This document shows positions 8,568 through 16,588 of a stretch of DNA of 64,000 nt, one piece after another. The position numbers and the translations under genes are program-made. The stretch covers positions 1 to 64,000 of the forward strand of contig JAOPYK010000038.1 of NCBI GenBank assembly GCA_025964695.1, in the 5' to 3' direction. Numbering within the stretch: position 1 is the stretch's first letter; each line of letters starts with the position of its first letter. The DNA comes from Streptosporangiaceae bacterium (GTDB lineage: Bacteria; Actinomycetota; Actinomycetes; Streptosporangiales; Streptosporangiaceae). The notes below the pieces were generated by a model. The model saw nothing but the letters and a program-made list of their open reading frames with translations. It had not been told where the DNA came from and did not search any database.

Positions 8568-10040
8568 TTAGGGGATCAGGGAGGTCAGCGAGTCGGCCAC
8601 CGGCGGGAACCGCACGGTGGTGGGGGCCGGCGCGATCGGCACCATGGTGATCAGCTTGTGCATGGTGAGCACCCGGGTGGCGTAGACCGGACCGGAACCG
8701 GGCTGTGGGAGGACCACCACGCCGAAGCCGTCGGTGGCGCCGGAGGGCGCGGCGAGCCGGACCTCCAGCGTCCGGGTGCCCTCGACCTTGGCGACGTACG
8801 GATCCCCCGCCACGCCCTGGGCGGTGAGGGCGACCACCTTCACCGTCGCCGGGCCGTCCGGTGCGGTCAGCAGCACGGAGGAGACGTCACGATTGTCCGC
8901 GACCGCCCCACCTGCCCCGCCGTCGCCGCCGAGGGGCAGCGTCGCCGCCCCGTAGGCCACGTCGTCGCCCTGCTGCACGATCAGCCCGCCCAGGATGGGC
9001 TGGTCCGCCACGAGCCGGACCGCGGCGGCCTTACCGGACAGCGCTCGTTCCAGGTCCACCGGGGTGACCGTGCCCGCGGGGGCGTCGACGGTGTCCTGTC
9101 CCTGCGGCGCGAACGCCCCCGCCGGAGTGATCACTTGAATCTTGATCCGGGCGTCGACGTCGCCGGGCACCGCGATGAGCAGCTGGCGCCGGCCCGCGCC
9201 GGACGGGACGCCGGGCACGACCAGTTGCGGCGCGGAGGGCGCCGTGACAGGCAGCCAGTCGACGCCCTTGCCCTTGCCCACCCGCACGCGTACGGCGGCC
9301 GCGACCCGCCCCGTGCTGACGTGCACGTGCAGTGCCAGCAGCCGGGCCTGGGCCACGATCACGCCGAGACCCTCCGGGCTGCCGCCGATGGGTACGACCC
9401 GGGTGGTGTGCGGTTCGACGATGGTGCCACGGCCGTCGGCGGTGTCCAGCGGCCCGTCGCCGGACAGCGCCGAGGCGTCCACCGCGGCGGCCTGGTCGTC
9501 GACGTTGGTGAGGTAGAGGTCGAGATGCTTGGCGTCCGCCGGTCCCGGACCGAGGAACCACAGGTCGGTGCCGGGTTCGGCGCAGCGGACCGCCGCCAGG
9601 CCACGGTCGTCGCCCTTCTTGGCCAGTGTCGTCTGCTCCGCCTCGAACCCCCCGGCGAGCGCGCCCGCCGCCCGCAGGGTGTACGACCCGTCGGCGGTAT
9701 TCACGTCCTGAGACCACGCGGTGCCGGGAGCCGTGATCGAGCCGGCCGGGGTGCCGCCCCGCGTCTGGGTCAGGTCCACCTGGCCGCCCTTGAGGGGTGG
9801 GGCCCCTGTAGCGCCGCCGGAGGACGGAAAGGACAGCGCGCTCAGCCTGGCACCGCCCGGGGCCGGGCAGGCCACCACCGCGGACCGGATCGGAGCACGG
9901 CCGCCCCCCTGCGCCGGTGCGGTGCCGGCGGGCCGGGAGAACACCGCCACCCCGTACAGGGCGAGGACCGCCAGGAGGACCAGCAGCGTCACGCCGTACC
10001 GGTGGGAGAGCAGGCGCAGGGCCGAGTTCGGCACGTTCAT
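8568..10040 (-). CDS. DUF5719 family membrane-anchored protein
   Basis: A 490-residue protein with one N-terminal membrane helix (about 14-32, VTLLVLLAVLALYGVAVF), then a large extracytoplasmic domain rich in Ala/Gly/Val beta segments. It matches the DUF5719 family found beside the large glycosyltransferase in actinomycetes. The ATG overlaps the TGA of the upstream giant glycosyltransferase (ATGA at 10037-10040), so translation is probably coupled and the two likely work together at the membrane. No catalytic motif is visible. Confidence 0.83.
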   Translation of the reverse strand: MNVPNSALRLLSHRYGVTLLVLLAVLALYGVAVFSRPAGTAPAQGGGRAPIRSAVVACPAPGGARLSALSFPSSGGATGAPPLKGGQVDLTQTRGGTPAGSITAPGTAWSQDVNTADGSYTLRAAGALAGGFEAEQTTLAKKGDDRGLAAVRCAEPGTDLWFLGPGPADAKHLDLYLTNVDDQAAAVDASALSGDGPLDTADGRGTIVEPHTTRVVPIGGSPEGLGVIVAQARLLALHVHVSTGRVAAAVRVRVGKGKGVDWLPVTAPSAPQLVVPGVPSGAGRRQLLIAVPGDVDARIKIQVITPAGAFAPQGQDTVDAPAGTVTPVDLERALSGKAAAVRLVADQPILGGLIVQQGDDVAYGAATLPLGGDGGAGGAVADNRDVSSVLLTAPDGPATVKVVALTAQGVAGDPYVAKVEGTRTLEVRLAAPSGATDGFGVVVLPQPGSGPVYATRVLTMHKLITMVPIAPAPTTVRFPPVADSLTSLIP

Positions 10041-13000
10041 GCGCCTACCTCGCTGGACTCGCTGGAGTCCCCCGGCCCGCTGGACTCAGCTGGACCGCTC
10101 GCGGTGTCGTCCTCGCCGAGGCCTTCCGTTTCGCCGAGGCCGTCCGACGTCCCAAGTTCCGGCTCACTGAAGCCCGGCTCGCTGAAACCTGTCTCGCTGA
10201 AACCCGGCTCGCTGAAACCCGGCTCGGTGGGACGCGACTCGGTGAGACCGGGATCGCCGAGATCCGGATCGCCGAGGTCAGGATCTCTCAGACCCGGATC
10301 ACTGAGACCAGATTCGCTGGCTTCCGGATCGCTGAAGCTCGACCCGCTGAAACCCGATTCACTGGGCTCCTGGTCGCTGAAACCGGGACCGCTGAGAGAC
10401 GACTCGCTGAGCGGCGGCTCCTCGGGGCTGCTCGAGGTGCCCACCGGGTCGGCCTTGGACTCGTCCCGGCCGCCGGCCTTCCTGCGCCGCCCCCGCCCGG
10501 AGCGCACCTTGCGGGGTCTCTCGCCGTCGGCGTCCGCGGCGGCCTGGCTCTCGTCATCACCGTCACCGCGACCGGCCCTGTCATCCGCCTTATGCGGACT
10601 TATTGTCGTTTCAGGGGTCTTCTCGGTCATGCCATCCTCGGACGAATCTTCGCCGTCGGCCGTCGGGGCGGGCTCGTCGCCGACCCTGGACCGCCTGCCA
10701 CGGGGCCTGCGCCATCCGCGTACGGCTACCAGCGCCGCCCCGGTGCCCTCCTCCATCTGACCGCCGGGCAGTGCCAGCACCGCCACGAAGGCGAGCCCGA
10801 TGGCCTGCACGACCAGCCAGAAGTGCCGCCACCACATGCCGTGGGAGAGCTCGAACCGGCCGCCCGCGGCCGGGACGTCGTAACCCTGCGCCCAGCCGTC
10901 GACGACTCGGGAACGCACCGAGGATCCGTCCAGCGAGGCCTGCCAGCCGCCGTCCGCCGGCTCGGCCAGCAGCAGGGTACGGCCGGGGCCGCCGGACGGG
11001 ATCCGCACCGCACCGTCCAGCTCCCCGATGGGCAGCGGGGTGATCGTCTGCCCTTCCAGCAGCATCAGCCGGCCGGCCGAGGGCACCAGCCGCCACAGTG
11101 CGAATTCGTTGGTGCGGCTGAGCCGGGTCAGATCCGGCGCGGCGTCCATGACCGCGGTCAGCGGGTCCTTCCCGGGCCGCGGTACCAGGACGAACTGGAT
11201 GCCCATCCGGGCCAGGGCTCGGCCGTCACCATGACCGGCCGCCAGCTCTCCCACCAGGGACTTCATCCGGCGCGCGGCGTTGGCCGAGGTGGGGGTCTCG
11301 GAGTCGCCGAGCATGGGCGCCGAACCGCGCAGCACCGTGTAGGCGACCTGCTCCTTGGGGCGGCCGGAACCCTGGACGAGAACGAGCGTTCGCGGCTGCA
11401 CCGCACCACCGGCGGTCGCCCCGATGAAGGCCGGGACGACGTCGGGACCGACCTCACGCAGCGGCCCCGGCGCGCCGGTGACGACCCAGCTTCCCGCGGC
11501 GAGCAACGGGGTGGACAGCGCCACGACGGCGACCACCGCCCCGCCCGCCCGGTAGATGAAGTCCTTGCCCACCAGAACCTCGGCGGCACGTTGCACGGCG
11601 GCCGTCGCCGCCAGGAGCAAGCCTCCCGCCGCGATAAGGATCGCCACGCTCGGCCAGGCCCGCGCGCTGTCGGCGCCCAGGGCACCGCTGCTGACGGTGG
11701 CGGCGCTCACCAGGATCGCGCCGAGCAGGCCGAACAGCGTCAGCATCCAGCCCGCGAGCACGGCCGTCCGCCGGCTGCGCAGTGGCAACGCCAGAAGCCC
11801 GGCGGCCACCAGCCCCGCCGTCACCCACCAGACCGGGGTGCCCGGCCCGCCCGGATCCAGCATGAAGATCGACTTGGCCTGCAGCCGGGAATCCACCAGC
11901 TCGGGGCGGTGCAGCCCGGCCTCCAGCAGGAACCTGGACGGGTGCAGGAGCAGGTCGAAGGTCCACGGCAGCAGTAGCAGTGCCGGGGTGGCCAGCGCGA
12001 TGGCCAGGTCGATGCCCAGTCCACGGGAAGCTCCGCGCCGTGCCGCGCCCGAGCCGCTGGGCGCGAAGGCGACCCACACCAGGGTTCCGATGACCAGGGC
12101 GAGCAGCCAGGTCAGCGGGGCGAACGCCATCGCCACCGTGAGGAGGAGACCGACCCCCCAGGCCGCCCTGCGGGCCCGCCTGGCCCGCTGGACCCTGGTC
12201 TCACCCGCGATGACGGACGACGAACGCGGCACCCCCAGCATCCGGGCGACCAGCAGTCCGATCAGCGGAAGCAGAATGACCACGACCGCGGTGCCCAGCC
12301 GCCCACCGGTGACCGCGCCGGTGGCGACCGGCAGCAGCGCGTACGTGCTCGCCAGCCAGGCCCGTACGTACGCGGCGGGGATGCGCCGGCCGTTGCGGGT
12401 GCGACGCTCGGAGACGGTGCTGTAGGTGTCCGGCACGAGGGTGCGGGCCGCGAGGTAGGCGGTGAGACCGGCCAGCGGCACACAGCCCAGCAGGAGCAGC
12501 CCCACGGCCAGCCACGGCTTGCCGAGCAGCACGGTCGACAGCAGCGCCAGCACGCCCACGTAGGGCGGGGAGCCGGTGTCGGAGCCGAGGCCGGTGGGAT
12601 GCCAGCCGGAGAGGTACTGGTTCCACAGCTCGGCGGCGCCGCCCCAGGCGGGCACCAGGGCCCCGCCGCCCAGCCGGCCGCCGGTCGCGATCAGGGACCG
12701 CTCGGCGATGAGGGACACCGCGGTGAGCGCCATCATGAACACGACACCGGGGGTGGTCAGGAACCGGCGCAGCGGACCGCTCTCCGGAACGATCGGATCC
12801 TCGTCCCCCGGGCGTAGGTGATGGGCTCCGATGGAGTCGCCGGAGAGCAGCGCGGCGAACCACTCGCCCAGCCGGCGCAGCGCGACGCGACGCGCCATGA
12901 ACCGGCGGATGCTGTGGTAGACGCGCTTGCGGTTGTGTGATCGGGCGGCCCGGCCCCGGCGGAGCCCCGGCAGCCCCCGCAGCAGATCACCGACGGCGGC

Positions 13001-13960
13001 CATCTCGTCCTTGGCCGCACCGGGCCGCTTGGTGATCAGCAGGGACAGCGCCCGGATCAGCGACCCGGCGAGGTTGCGTACGACCGCACGCGGCAGCACG
13101 GACAGCGGCAGGTTCGCGAGCAGCACGAACAGCGCGTTACGGCGGTCCAGCCGGCGCGGATGGTCGGTGGTCACACCGAGCGCGCGCTGCTGCCGGGCCG
13201 AGGCCTCGGCGTGGAAGACCACCGCGTCGGTCACCGCGACCACCCGGTGGCCTTCGGCGTGCGCCCGCCAGCCGAAGTCGATGTCGTCGCGGAAGAGGCC
13301 CAGAGCCACGTCGAAACCGCCCAGCTGGTCCCAGACGTCGCGGCGGATCAGCATGCCCGCGGTGCTGACCGCGAGCACGTCGCGGAGCCCGTCGTGCTGG
13401 CCCTGGTCGAGTTCGCGGCGTTCCACGCCGGTCTCCCGGCGACCGAACCCGTCGATGCTCACACCGATCTCGAGCAGCACCCGCCGGTCGGTCCAGTCAC
13501 GCAGTTTGGGGCCGAGGACACCGATGCGCGGGTCGCTCTCGGCGGCGTTGAGCAGCCGGTCGAGCGCGTCGTGCGCGGGTGCGGAGTCGTCGTGCAACAG
13601 CCAGACCCACTCGATCCTGGCTTCCTGCTCGATGGCCTGTTCGTAGGCCGGACGGTCACTCGGCACGGCGATGGACGCGGCCGGGTGCCGCAGCGCTTCG
13701 GCGACGGCCTCGCCGTAACCGCTCGTGCGCGGCAGGGACAGCAGATTTCCGGGTCCGACGACCTCGGCGAGCACGGCCGGGCCGCGGTCCTGGCTGTCGG
13801 TATCGACGGCGACCAGACGCTGAACCGGCCGCGTCTGGGTGAGCAGCGCCTTCAACGTCTCAGGCAGCCATCGCGCCCCGTCATGAGTGACGAGTACTGC
13901 GGTGACGACATGACGATCAAGGTCATGCTGCAAGCGTGCGATGTCACGGGCAGGCGACAA
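10037..13960 (-). CDS. Giant GT2 glycosyltransferase/polytopic membrane protein
   Basis: Very large protein. The N-terminal GT-A family 2 domain (first ~250 residues) shows TAVLVTHDGARWLPETL, a DTDSQD nucleotide loop and WLLHDDSAP, followed by about 14 membrane helices with extracytoplasmic loops. A final helix (WLVVQAIGLAFVAVLAL) precedes a ~230-residue charged tail that ends in tandem pentapeptides. The frame is open to ATG 14050, but a 17-bp hairpin that appears to terminate whiB lies inside that extension, so I favour the TTG at 13960 (weak GAGCGGA upstream; TTG 13933 is an alternative). It is translationally coupled to the DUF5719 gene. Donor and acceptor are unknown. Confidence 0.85.
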   Translation of the reverse strand: MSPARDIARLQHDLDRHVVTAVLVTHDGARWLPETLKALLTQTRPVQRLVAVDTDSQDRGPAVLAEVVGPGNLLSLPRTSGYGEAVAEALRHPAASIAVPSDRPAYEQAIEQEARIEWVWLLHDDSAPAHDALDRLLNAAESDPRIGVLGPKLRDWTDRRVLLEIGVSIDGFGRRETGVERRELDQGQHDGLRDVLAVSTAGMLIRRDVWDQLGGFDVALGLFRDDIDFGWRAHAEGHRVVAVTDAVVFHAEASARQQRALGVTTDHPRRLDRRNALFVLLANLPLSVLPRAVVRNLAGSLIRALSLLITKRPGAAKDEMAAVGDLLRGLPGLRRGRAARSHNRKRVYHSIRRFMARRVALRRLGEWFAALLSGDSIGAHHLRPGDEDPIVPESGPLRRFLTTPGVVFMMALTAVSLIAERSLIATGGRLGGGALVPAWGGAAELWNQYLSGWHPTGLGSDTGSPPYVGVLALLSTVLLGKPWLAVGLLLLGCVPLAGLTAYLAARTLVPDTYSTVSERRTRNGRRIPAAYVRAWLASTYALLPVATGAVTGGRLGTAVVVILLPLIGLLVARMLGVPRSSSVIAGETRVQRARRARRAAWGVGLLLTVAMAFAPLTWLLALVIGTLVWVAFAPSGSGAARRGASRGLGIDLAIALATPALLLLPWTFDLLLHPSRFLLEAGLHRPELVDSRLQAKSIFMLDPGGPGTPVWWVTAGLVAAGLLALPLRSRRTAVLAGWMLTLFGLLGAILVSAATVSSGALGADSARAWPSVAILIAAGGLLLAATAAVQRAAEVLVGKDFIYRAGGAVVAVVALSTPLLAAGSWVVTGAPGPLREVGPDVVPAFIGATAGGAVQPRTLVLVQGSGRPKEQVAYTVLRGSAPMLGDSETPTSANAARRMKSLVGELAAGHGDGRALARMGIQFVLVPRPGKDPLTAVMDAAPDLTRLSRTNEFALWRLVPSAGRLMLLEGQTITPLPIGELDGAVRIPSGGPGRTLLLAEPADGGWQASLDGSSVRSRVVDGWAQGYDVPAAGGRFELSHGMWWRHFWLVVQAIGLAFVAVLALPGGQMEEGTGAALVAVRGWRRPRGRRSRVGDEPAPTADGEDSSEDGMTEKTPETTISPHKADDRAGRGDGDDESQAAADADGERPRKVRSGRGRRRKAGGRDESKADPVGTSSSPEEPPLSESSLSGPGFSDQEPSESGFSGSSFSDPEASESGLSDPGLRDPDLGDPDLGDPGLTESRPTEPGFSEPGFSETGFSEPGFSEPELGTSDGLGETEGLGEDDTASGPAESSGPGDSSESSEVGA
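10150..10400 (-). repeat. 15-nt tandem repeats coding an acidic pentapeptide tail
   Basis: Imperfect 15-nt units (like CTGAAACCCGGCTCG on the plus strand) are repeated about 17 times. On the coding minus strand they give pentapeptides such as SEPGF, SDPGL, GDPDL and TEPGF near the C-terminus of the giant glycosyltransferase. The unit length is a multiple of three, so copy number can vary without frameshift. It also creates long spurious open frames on the other strand. Confidence 0.85.
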
Positions 13961-13981
13961 GGGTCCGCTCGATCTGTCAAG

Positions 13982-14026
13982 AGTGGTCAGCCGTGCCGGC
14001 CCATCCGGTCGGCACGGCTGACCACT
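13982..14026 (-). terminator. whiB transcription terminator
   Basis: A perfect 17-bp inverted repeat (AGTGGTCAGCCGTGCCG and its complement) with an 11-nt loop, located 57 nt downstream of the whiB stop codon. The long stem without a strong T tract is typical of actinobacterial terminators. Its position within the longest possible frame of the downstream glycosyltransferase argues for a later start of that gene. Confidence 0.8.
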
Positions 14027-14083
14027 GTACGCGAAGCGCCGCTTTATCACGCCATCGATGGCCTCGCAGCCCGGGACAGGCCC

Positions 14084-14347
14084 CTAAACGGCCTGCCGTT
14101 TGAGCTTGCGCCGCTCCCGTTCCGACAATCCCCCCCAGATGCCGAAACGTTCGTCATGCTGAAGTGCGTACTCAAGGCACTCCGCACGCACTTCACAAGC
14201 GCGGCACACCTTCTTGGCCTCGCGAGTCGAGCCGCCCTTCTCCGGAAAGAACGCCTCCGGATCGGTCTGCGCGCATAGAGCACGCTCCTGCCAGCCCGGC
14301 TCTTCAACCTCTGTGCCGTGCGCCAGCGGGATGAGCACCTCGCTCAC
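14084..14347 (-). CDS. whiB: WhiB-family iron-sulfur transcription regulator
   Basis: An 87-residue Wbl protein. Four Cys ligands for a [4Fe-4S] cluster are at C25, C48, C51 and C57 (C-X22-C-X2-C-X5-C), followed by the G-[IV]-W-G-G turn (GIWGG, 69-73) and a basic C-terminus (ERERRKLKRQ) for DNA or sigma contact. GTG start with AGGAGG 6-7 nt upstream. Its place between the manB/DUF3499/zincin genes and fbiA-fbiB matches mycobacterial whiB2 and streptomycete whiB, which act in septation and sporulation, so orthology to that group is likely. Confidence 0.95.
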   Translation of the reverse strand: MSEVLIPLAHGTEVEEPGWQERALCAQTDPEAFFPEKGGSTREAKKVCRACEVRAECLEYALQHDERFGIWGGLSERERRKLKRQAV

Positions 14348-14434
14348 AGCGCACCTCCTAGCCCCCTGGAGCCCCTAAGTCATGCCTTCCCTCGAGCTCC
14401 ATCCCCCGGGAAGGCGCAGAACTACACGGATGAA

Positions 14435-14464
14435 ATTACACGCGCGAGAGACCCGGCCCGTCAA
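14435..14464 (-). promoter_or_regulatory. Candidate whiB promoter
   Basis: On the minus strand TTGACG (14459-14464) and TGTAAT (14435-14440) are separated by 18 bp, close to the principal-sigma consensus. Transcription would start near 14428 and leave an ~80-nt leader before the whiB start codon. Confidence 0.5.
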
Positions 14465-14531
14465 GCGGAACGAGTTCCAGGGGTGATGAAGGGGCTGCTT
14501 TGGTGTGATAGCGACGTGGCTTGAACTGTAA

Positions 14532-15404
14532 TTACTGTGAACCGCGCTCGCCGCCGTACCAGTTCCGGTCATCGCCCTCGGGTGTCTGGCCCTGCTGAGG
14601 CTGCTGACCGGGCTGGGGCTGCTCGAAGGACGGCTGCGGGTTCTCCGCGCCGCCGTAGGCCTGGGTCCAGCCCGCGGCCTCAGCCTCGCCCTGCCCGGGC
14701 TGTTGCTGAGGGTACTGCTGACCGTAGCCCTGCTGCTGGCCGTACTGCTGACCGTAGCCCGCCTGGGGGTACTGCTGCTGCCCGTACTGCTGCGGGTCAT
14801 AGCCGTGCTGCTGGCCCTGCTGCTGGGGGTCGTACGGCTGCTGAGCCTGCTGCTGCGGGTCGTAGGGCTGCTGGCCCGGCTGTGGGTAGCCGTACTGCTG
14901 GCCGTAGGCCTGGTAGCCGGGCTGCAGGCCACCCGGCTGCGCGGCGGGCTTCGGCGGCTGAAGGGTCTGGAACACCGTGAAGGTGTAGTAGCCCGCGAGC
15001 CCGGTCAGCACCAGCTTGGAGACCGCGAACAGGAACGCGCTCAGCTTGATGCCGAACCCGGCACCGCTGACCACCGAGCCGTCGGCCAGCATCCCGGCCA
15101 GTAGCGAGATCACACCGAAGAGCAGACCGGCCCCGAGCAGGCCGAGCCCGATCATCGTGACGGTCTTGGCCTGCGGCGACGGGGTGTCACCACGGGTGAC
15201 GAACAACACGGCAAGGATCACCAGCACCGCCAGCGTGAAGCTCGCGAAGAGCCCGGAGCCCTGCGCCTCGTTCAGCGCCCGAAAGGTGAATTTGTACCCG
15301 CCGAACAGCAAATACACCAGGCCTGCCAGGAGCTGCAGACCCGCAGCCCCGATGAGGGCCCAGGCGGCCGGTTCACGGAACCGCTGCAATGCATCCTTAT
15401 CCAC
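14532..15404 (-). CDS. Four-TM membrane protein with Q/Y-rich low-complexity tail
   Basis: About 290 residues. GTG start at 15404 (VDKDALQRFREP) has GGAG six bases upstream; longer frames to 15899 run into fbiA and are spurious. Four membrane helices fill the first ~150 residues (for example IGAAGLQLLAGLVYLLFGG and LGLLGAGLLFGVISLLAG). The remaining ~135 residues are almost only Gln, Tyr, Pro and Gly, with repeats such as PYDPQQQ, GYGQQY and QQPGQ, giving a prion-like cytoplasmic or surface tail. Similar membrane proteins with Q/P/Y-rich ends occur in actinomycetes; function is unknown. It is divergent from fbiA and upstream of whiB. Confidence 0.85.
   Translation of the reverse strand: MDKDALQRFREPAAWALIGAAGLQLLAGLVYLLFGGYKFTFRALNEAQGSGLFASFTLAVLVILAVLFVTRGDTPSPQAKTVTMIGLGLLGAGLLFGVISLLAGMLADGSVVSGAGFGIKLSAFLFAVSKLVLTGLAGYYTFTVFQTLQPPKPAAQPGGLQPGYQAYGQQYGYPQPGQQPYDPQQQAQQPYDPQQQGQQHGYDPQQYGQQQYPQAGYGQQYGQQQGYGQQYPQQQPGQGEAEAAGWTQAYGGAENPQPSFEQPQPGQQPQQGQTPEGDDRNWYGGERGSQ
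14560..14950 (-). repeat. Degenerate CAG/TAC-rich coding repeat
   Basis: Imperfect repeats of CTGCTG- and GTACTGCTG-type units on the plus strand encode the Gln/Tyr/Pro tail of the membrane protein above. The repeat makes a stretch of plus-strand frames open by chance. Confidence 0.8.
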
Positions 15405-15454
15405 GAGAAGCTCCAGAGAGAGATATCCGCTTTTCACCGCAAGCTTTGCATACC

Positions 15455-15468
15455 ACGTGCGTTCACGT
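15455..15468. promoter_or_regulatory. ACGTG inverted repeat in divergent fbiA upstream region
   Basis: ACGTG-N4-CACGT is a short perfect dyad in the 148-nt region shared by fbiA and the Q/Y-tail gene. It could be an operator for either gene; no regulator is identified. Confidence 0.25.
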
Positions 15469-15552
15469 CCCCCATCCAATGGTCGATCTTGCTTTTGGCA
15501 ACGTTCCGCCCCAGGTCCCAGCCGGTGTCCGGGCAGTGGGAGACTGGCCCGC

Positions 15553-16527
15553 ATGCGCATCGTGGTGCTGGCGGGCGGGATCGGCGGAGCCCGTTTCCTG
15601 CGCGGCCTCAAGCAGGTCACGGCGCCGGGGTCAGACCCCGGCCGGGAGACCGGTGCCGAGAGTCCCGACGAGATCACCGTCATCGGGAACACCGGCGACG
15701 ACATCAGGCTGTTCGGACTGCAGGTATGCCCGGATCTGGACACCGTGATGTACACCCTCGGCGGCGGCATCGACGAGGAGCAGGGCTGGGGCCGCGCCGA
15801 CGAGAGATTCACGCTCCGCGACGAGCTCGCGGAGTACGGCGTCGGGCCCGCCTGGTTCGGCCTCGGCGACCGTGACTTCGCGACGCACATCGTGCGCACC
15901 CAGATGCTCGATGCGGGCTATCGGCTGTCGGCGGTCACCGAGGCCCTGTGCGCCCGGTGGCGGCCGGGGGTCCGGCTGATCCCGATGAGCGACGACCGGG
16001 TGGAGACCCACGTCGTGATCTCCGACGAGTCCGGACGGCGGGCGATCCACTTCCAGGAGTGGTGGGTCCGGTTGCGGGCCGGTGTGCCGGCCGAGGCCAT
16101 CACCGCGGTCGGCGCCGAGGACGCCAAGCCGGCACCCGGGGTGCTGGAGGCCATCGAGGCCGCCGACGTGGTGCTGCTGCCGCCGTCGAATCCCGTCGTG
16201 AGCGTGGGCACGATTCTCGCGATTCCCGGCATCCGATCCGCGATCGCGGCCAAGACAGTGGTGGGGGTCTCCCCCATCATCGGCGGAGCGCCGGTGCGGG
16301 GCATGGCCGACGCCTGCCTGACCGCCATCGGGGTGGAGACCTCCGCCCAGGCGGTCGCCGCGCACTACGGGCCTGACCTGCTCGACGGATGGCTGGTCGA
16401 CACCGCCGACGCCGGCGTGGCGGTGGACGGCATCGAGGTACGCTCGCGGCCGCTGCTGATGGCCGATCCGGACAGCACCGCCGCCATCGCGAAGGCCGCC
16501 CTCGATCTCGCCCTGGAACTTCAGTGA
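15553..16527 (+). CDS. fbiA: F420 pathway phosphoenolpyruvyl/phospholactyl transferase (CofD/FbiA)
   Basis: Transfers the (enol)pyruvyl- or lactyl-phosphate moiety from a guanylated donor to the deazaflavin FO, forming (dehydro)F420-0. The 324-residue protein starts MRIVVLAGGIGGARFLRGL, with a glycine-rich nucleotide loop. Family motifs follow: VIGNTGDD, WFGLGDRDFATHIVRT and LPPSNPVVSVGTIL. In actinobacteria the substrate is thought to be phosphoenolpyruvate-derived. It is followed 61 nt later by fbiB, forming the usual pair; fbiC is 2 kb further on the opposite strand. The upstream 148 nt is shared with the divergent membrane-protein gene. Confidence 0.95.
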   Translation: MRIVVLAGGIGGARFLRGLKQVTAPGSDPGRETGAESPDEITVIGNTGDDIRLFGLQVCPDLDTVMYTLGGGIDEEQGWGRADERFTLRDELAEYGVGPAWFGLGDRDFATHIVRTQMLDAGYRLSAVTEALCARWRPGVRLIPMSDDRVETHVVISDESGRRAIHFQEWWVRLRAGVPAEAITAVGAEDAKPAPGVLEAIEAADVVLLPPSNPVVSVGTILAIPGIRSAIAAKTVVGVSPIIGGAPVRGMADACLTAIGVETSAQAVAAHYGPDLLDGWLVDTADAGVAVDGIEVRSRPLLMADPDSTAAIAKAALDLALELQ

Positions 16528-16588
16528 GCTCCGTCCCCACCGCCTGCACGCCCTCGGCGCGGTCCGGCCACCCGGCGGGTGAGGCGCG

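Noticed and set aside
10150-10400. CRISPR-like array
   Set aside because: The units are 15 nt, directly adjacent and in coding frame with no unique spacers; they are coding tandem repeats.
8547-10760. Long plus-strand open frame across the DUF5719 gene and the repeat tail
   Set aside because: It is antisense to a recognised protein and its Ser/Pro/Gly/Lys repeats are just the other reading of the 15-nt tandem repeat. No start signal or domain.
9917-11977. Long plus-strand frame with AETR-type repeats
   Set aside because: Another reading of the same repeat and of antisense GC-rich sequence of the giant glycosyltransferase; composition is unlike a real gene.
13955-13990. TTGACA after the whiB hairpin as promoter for the giant glycosyltransferase
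   Set aside because: The hexamer is exact, but no TAnnnT-like -10 follows at 16-18 bases.
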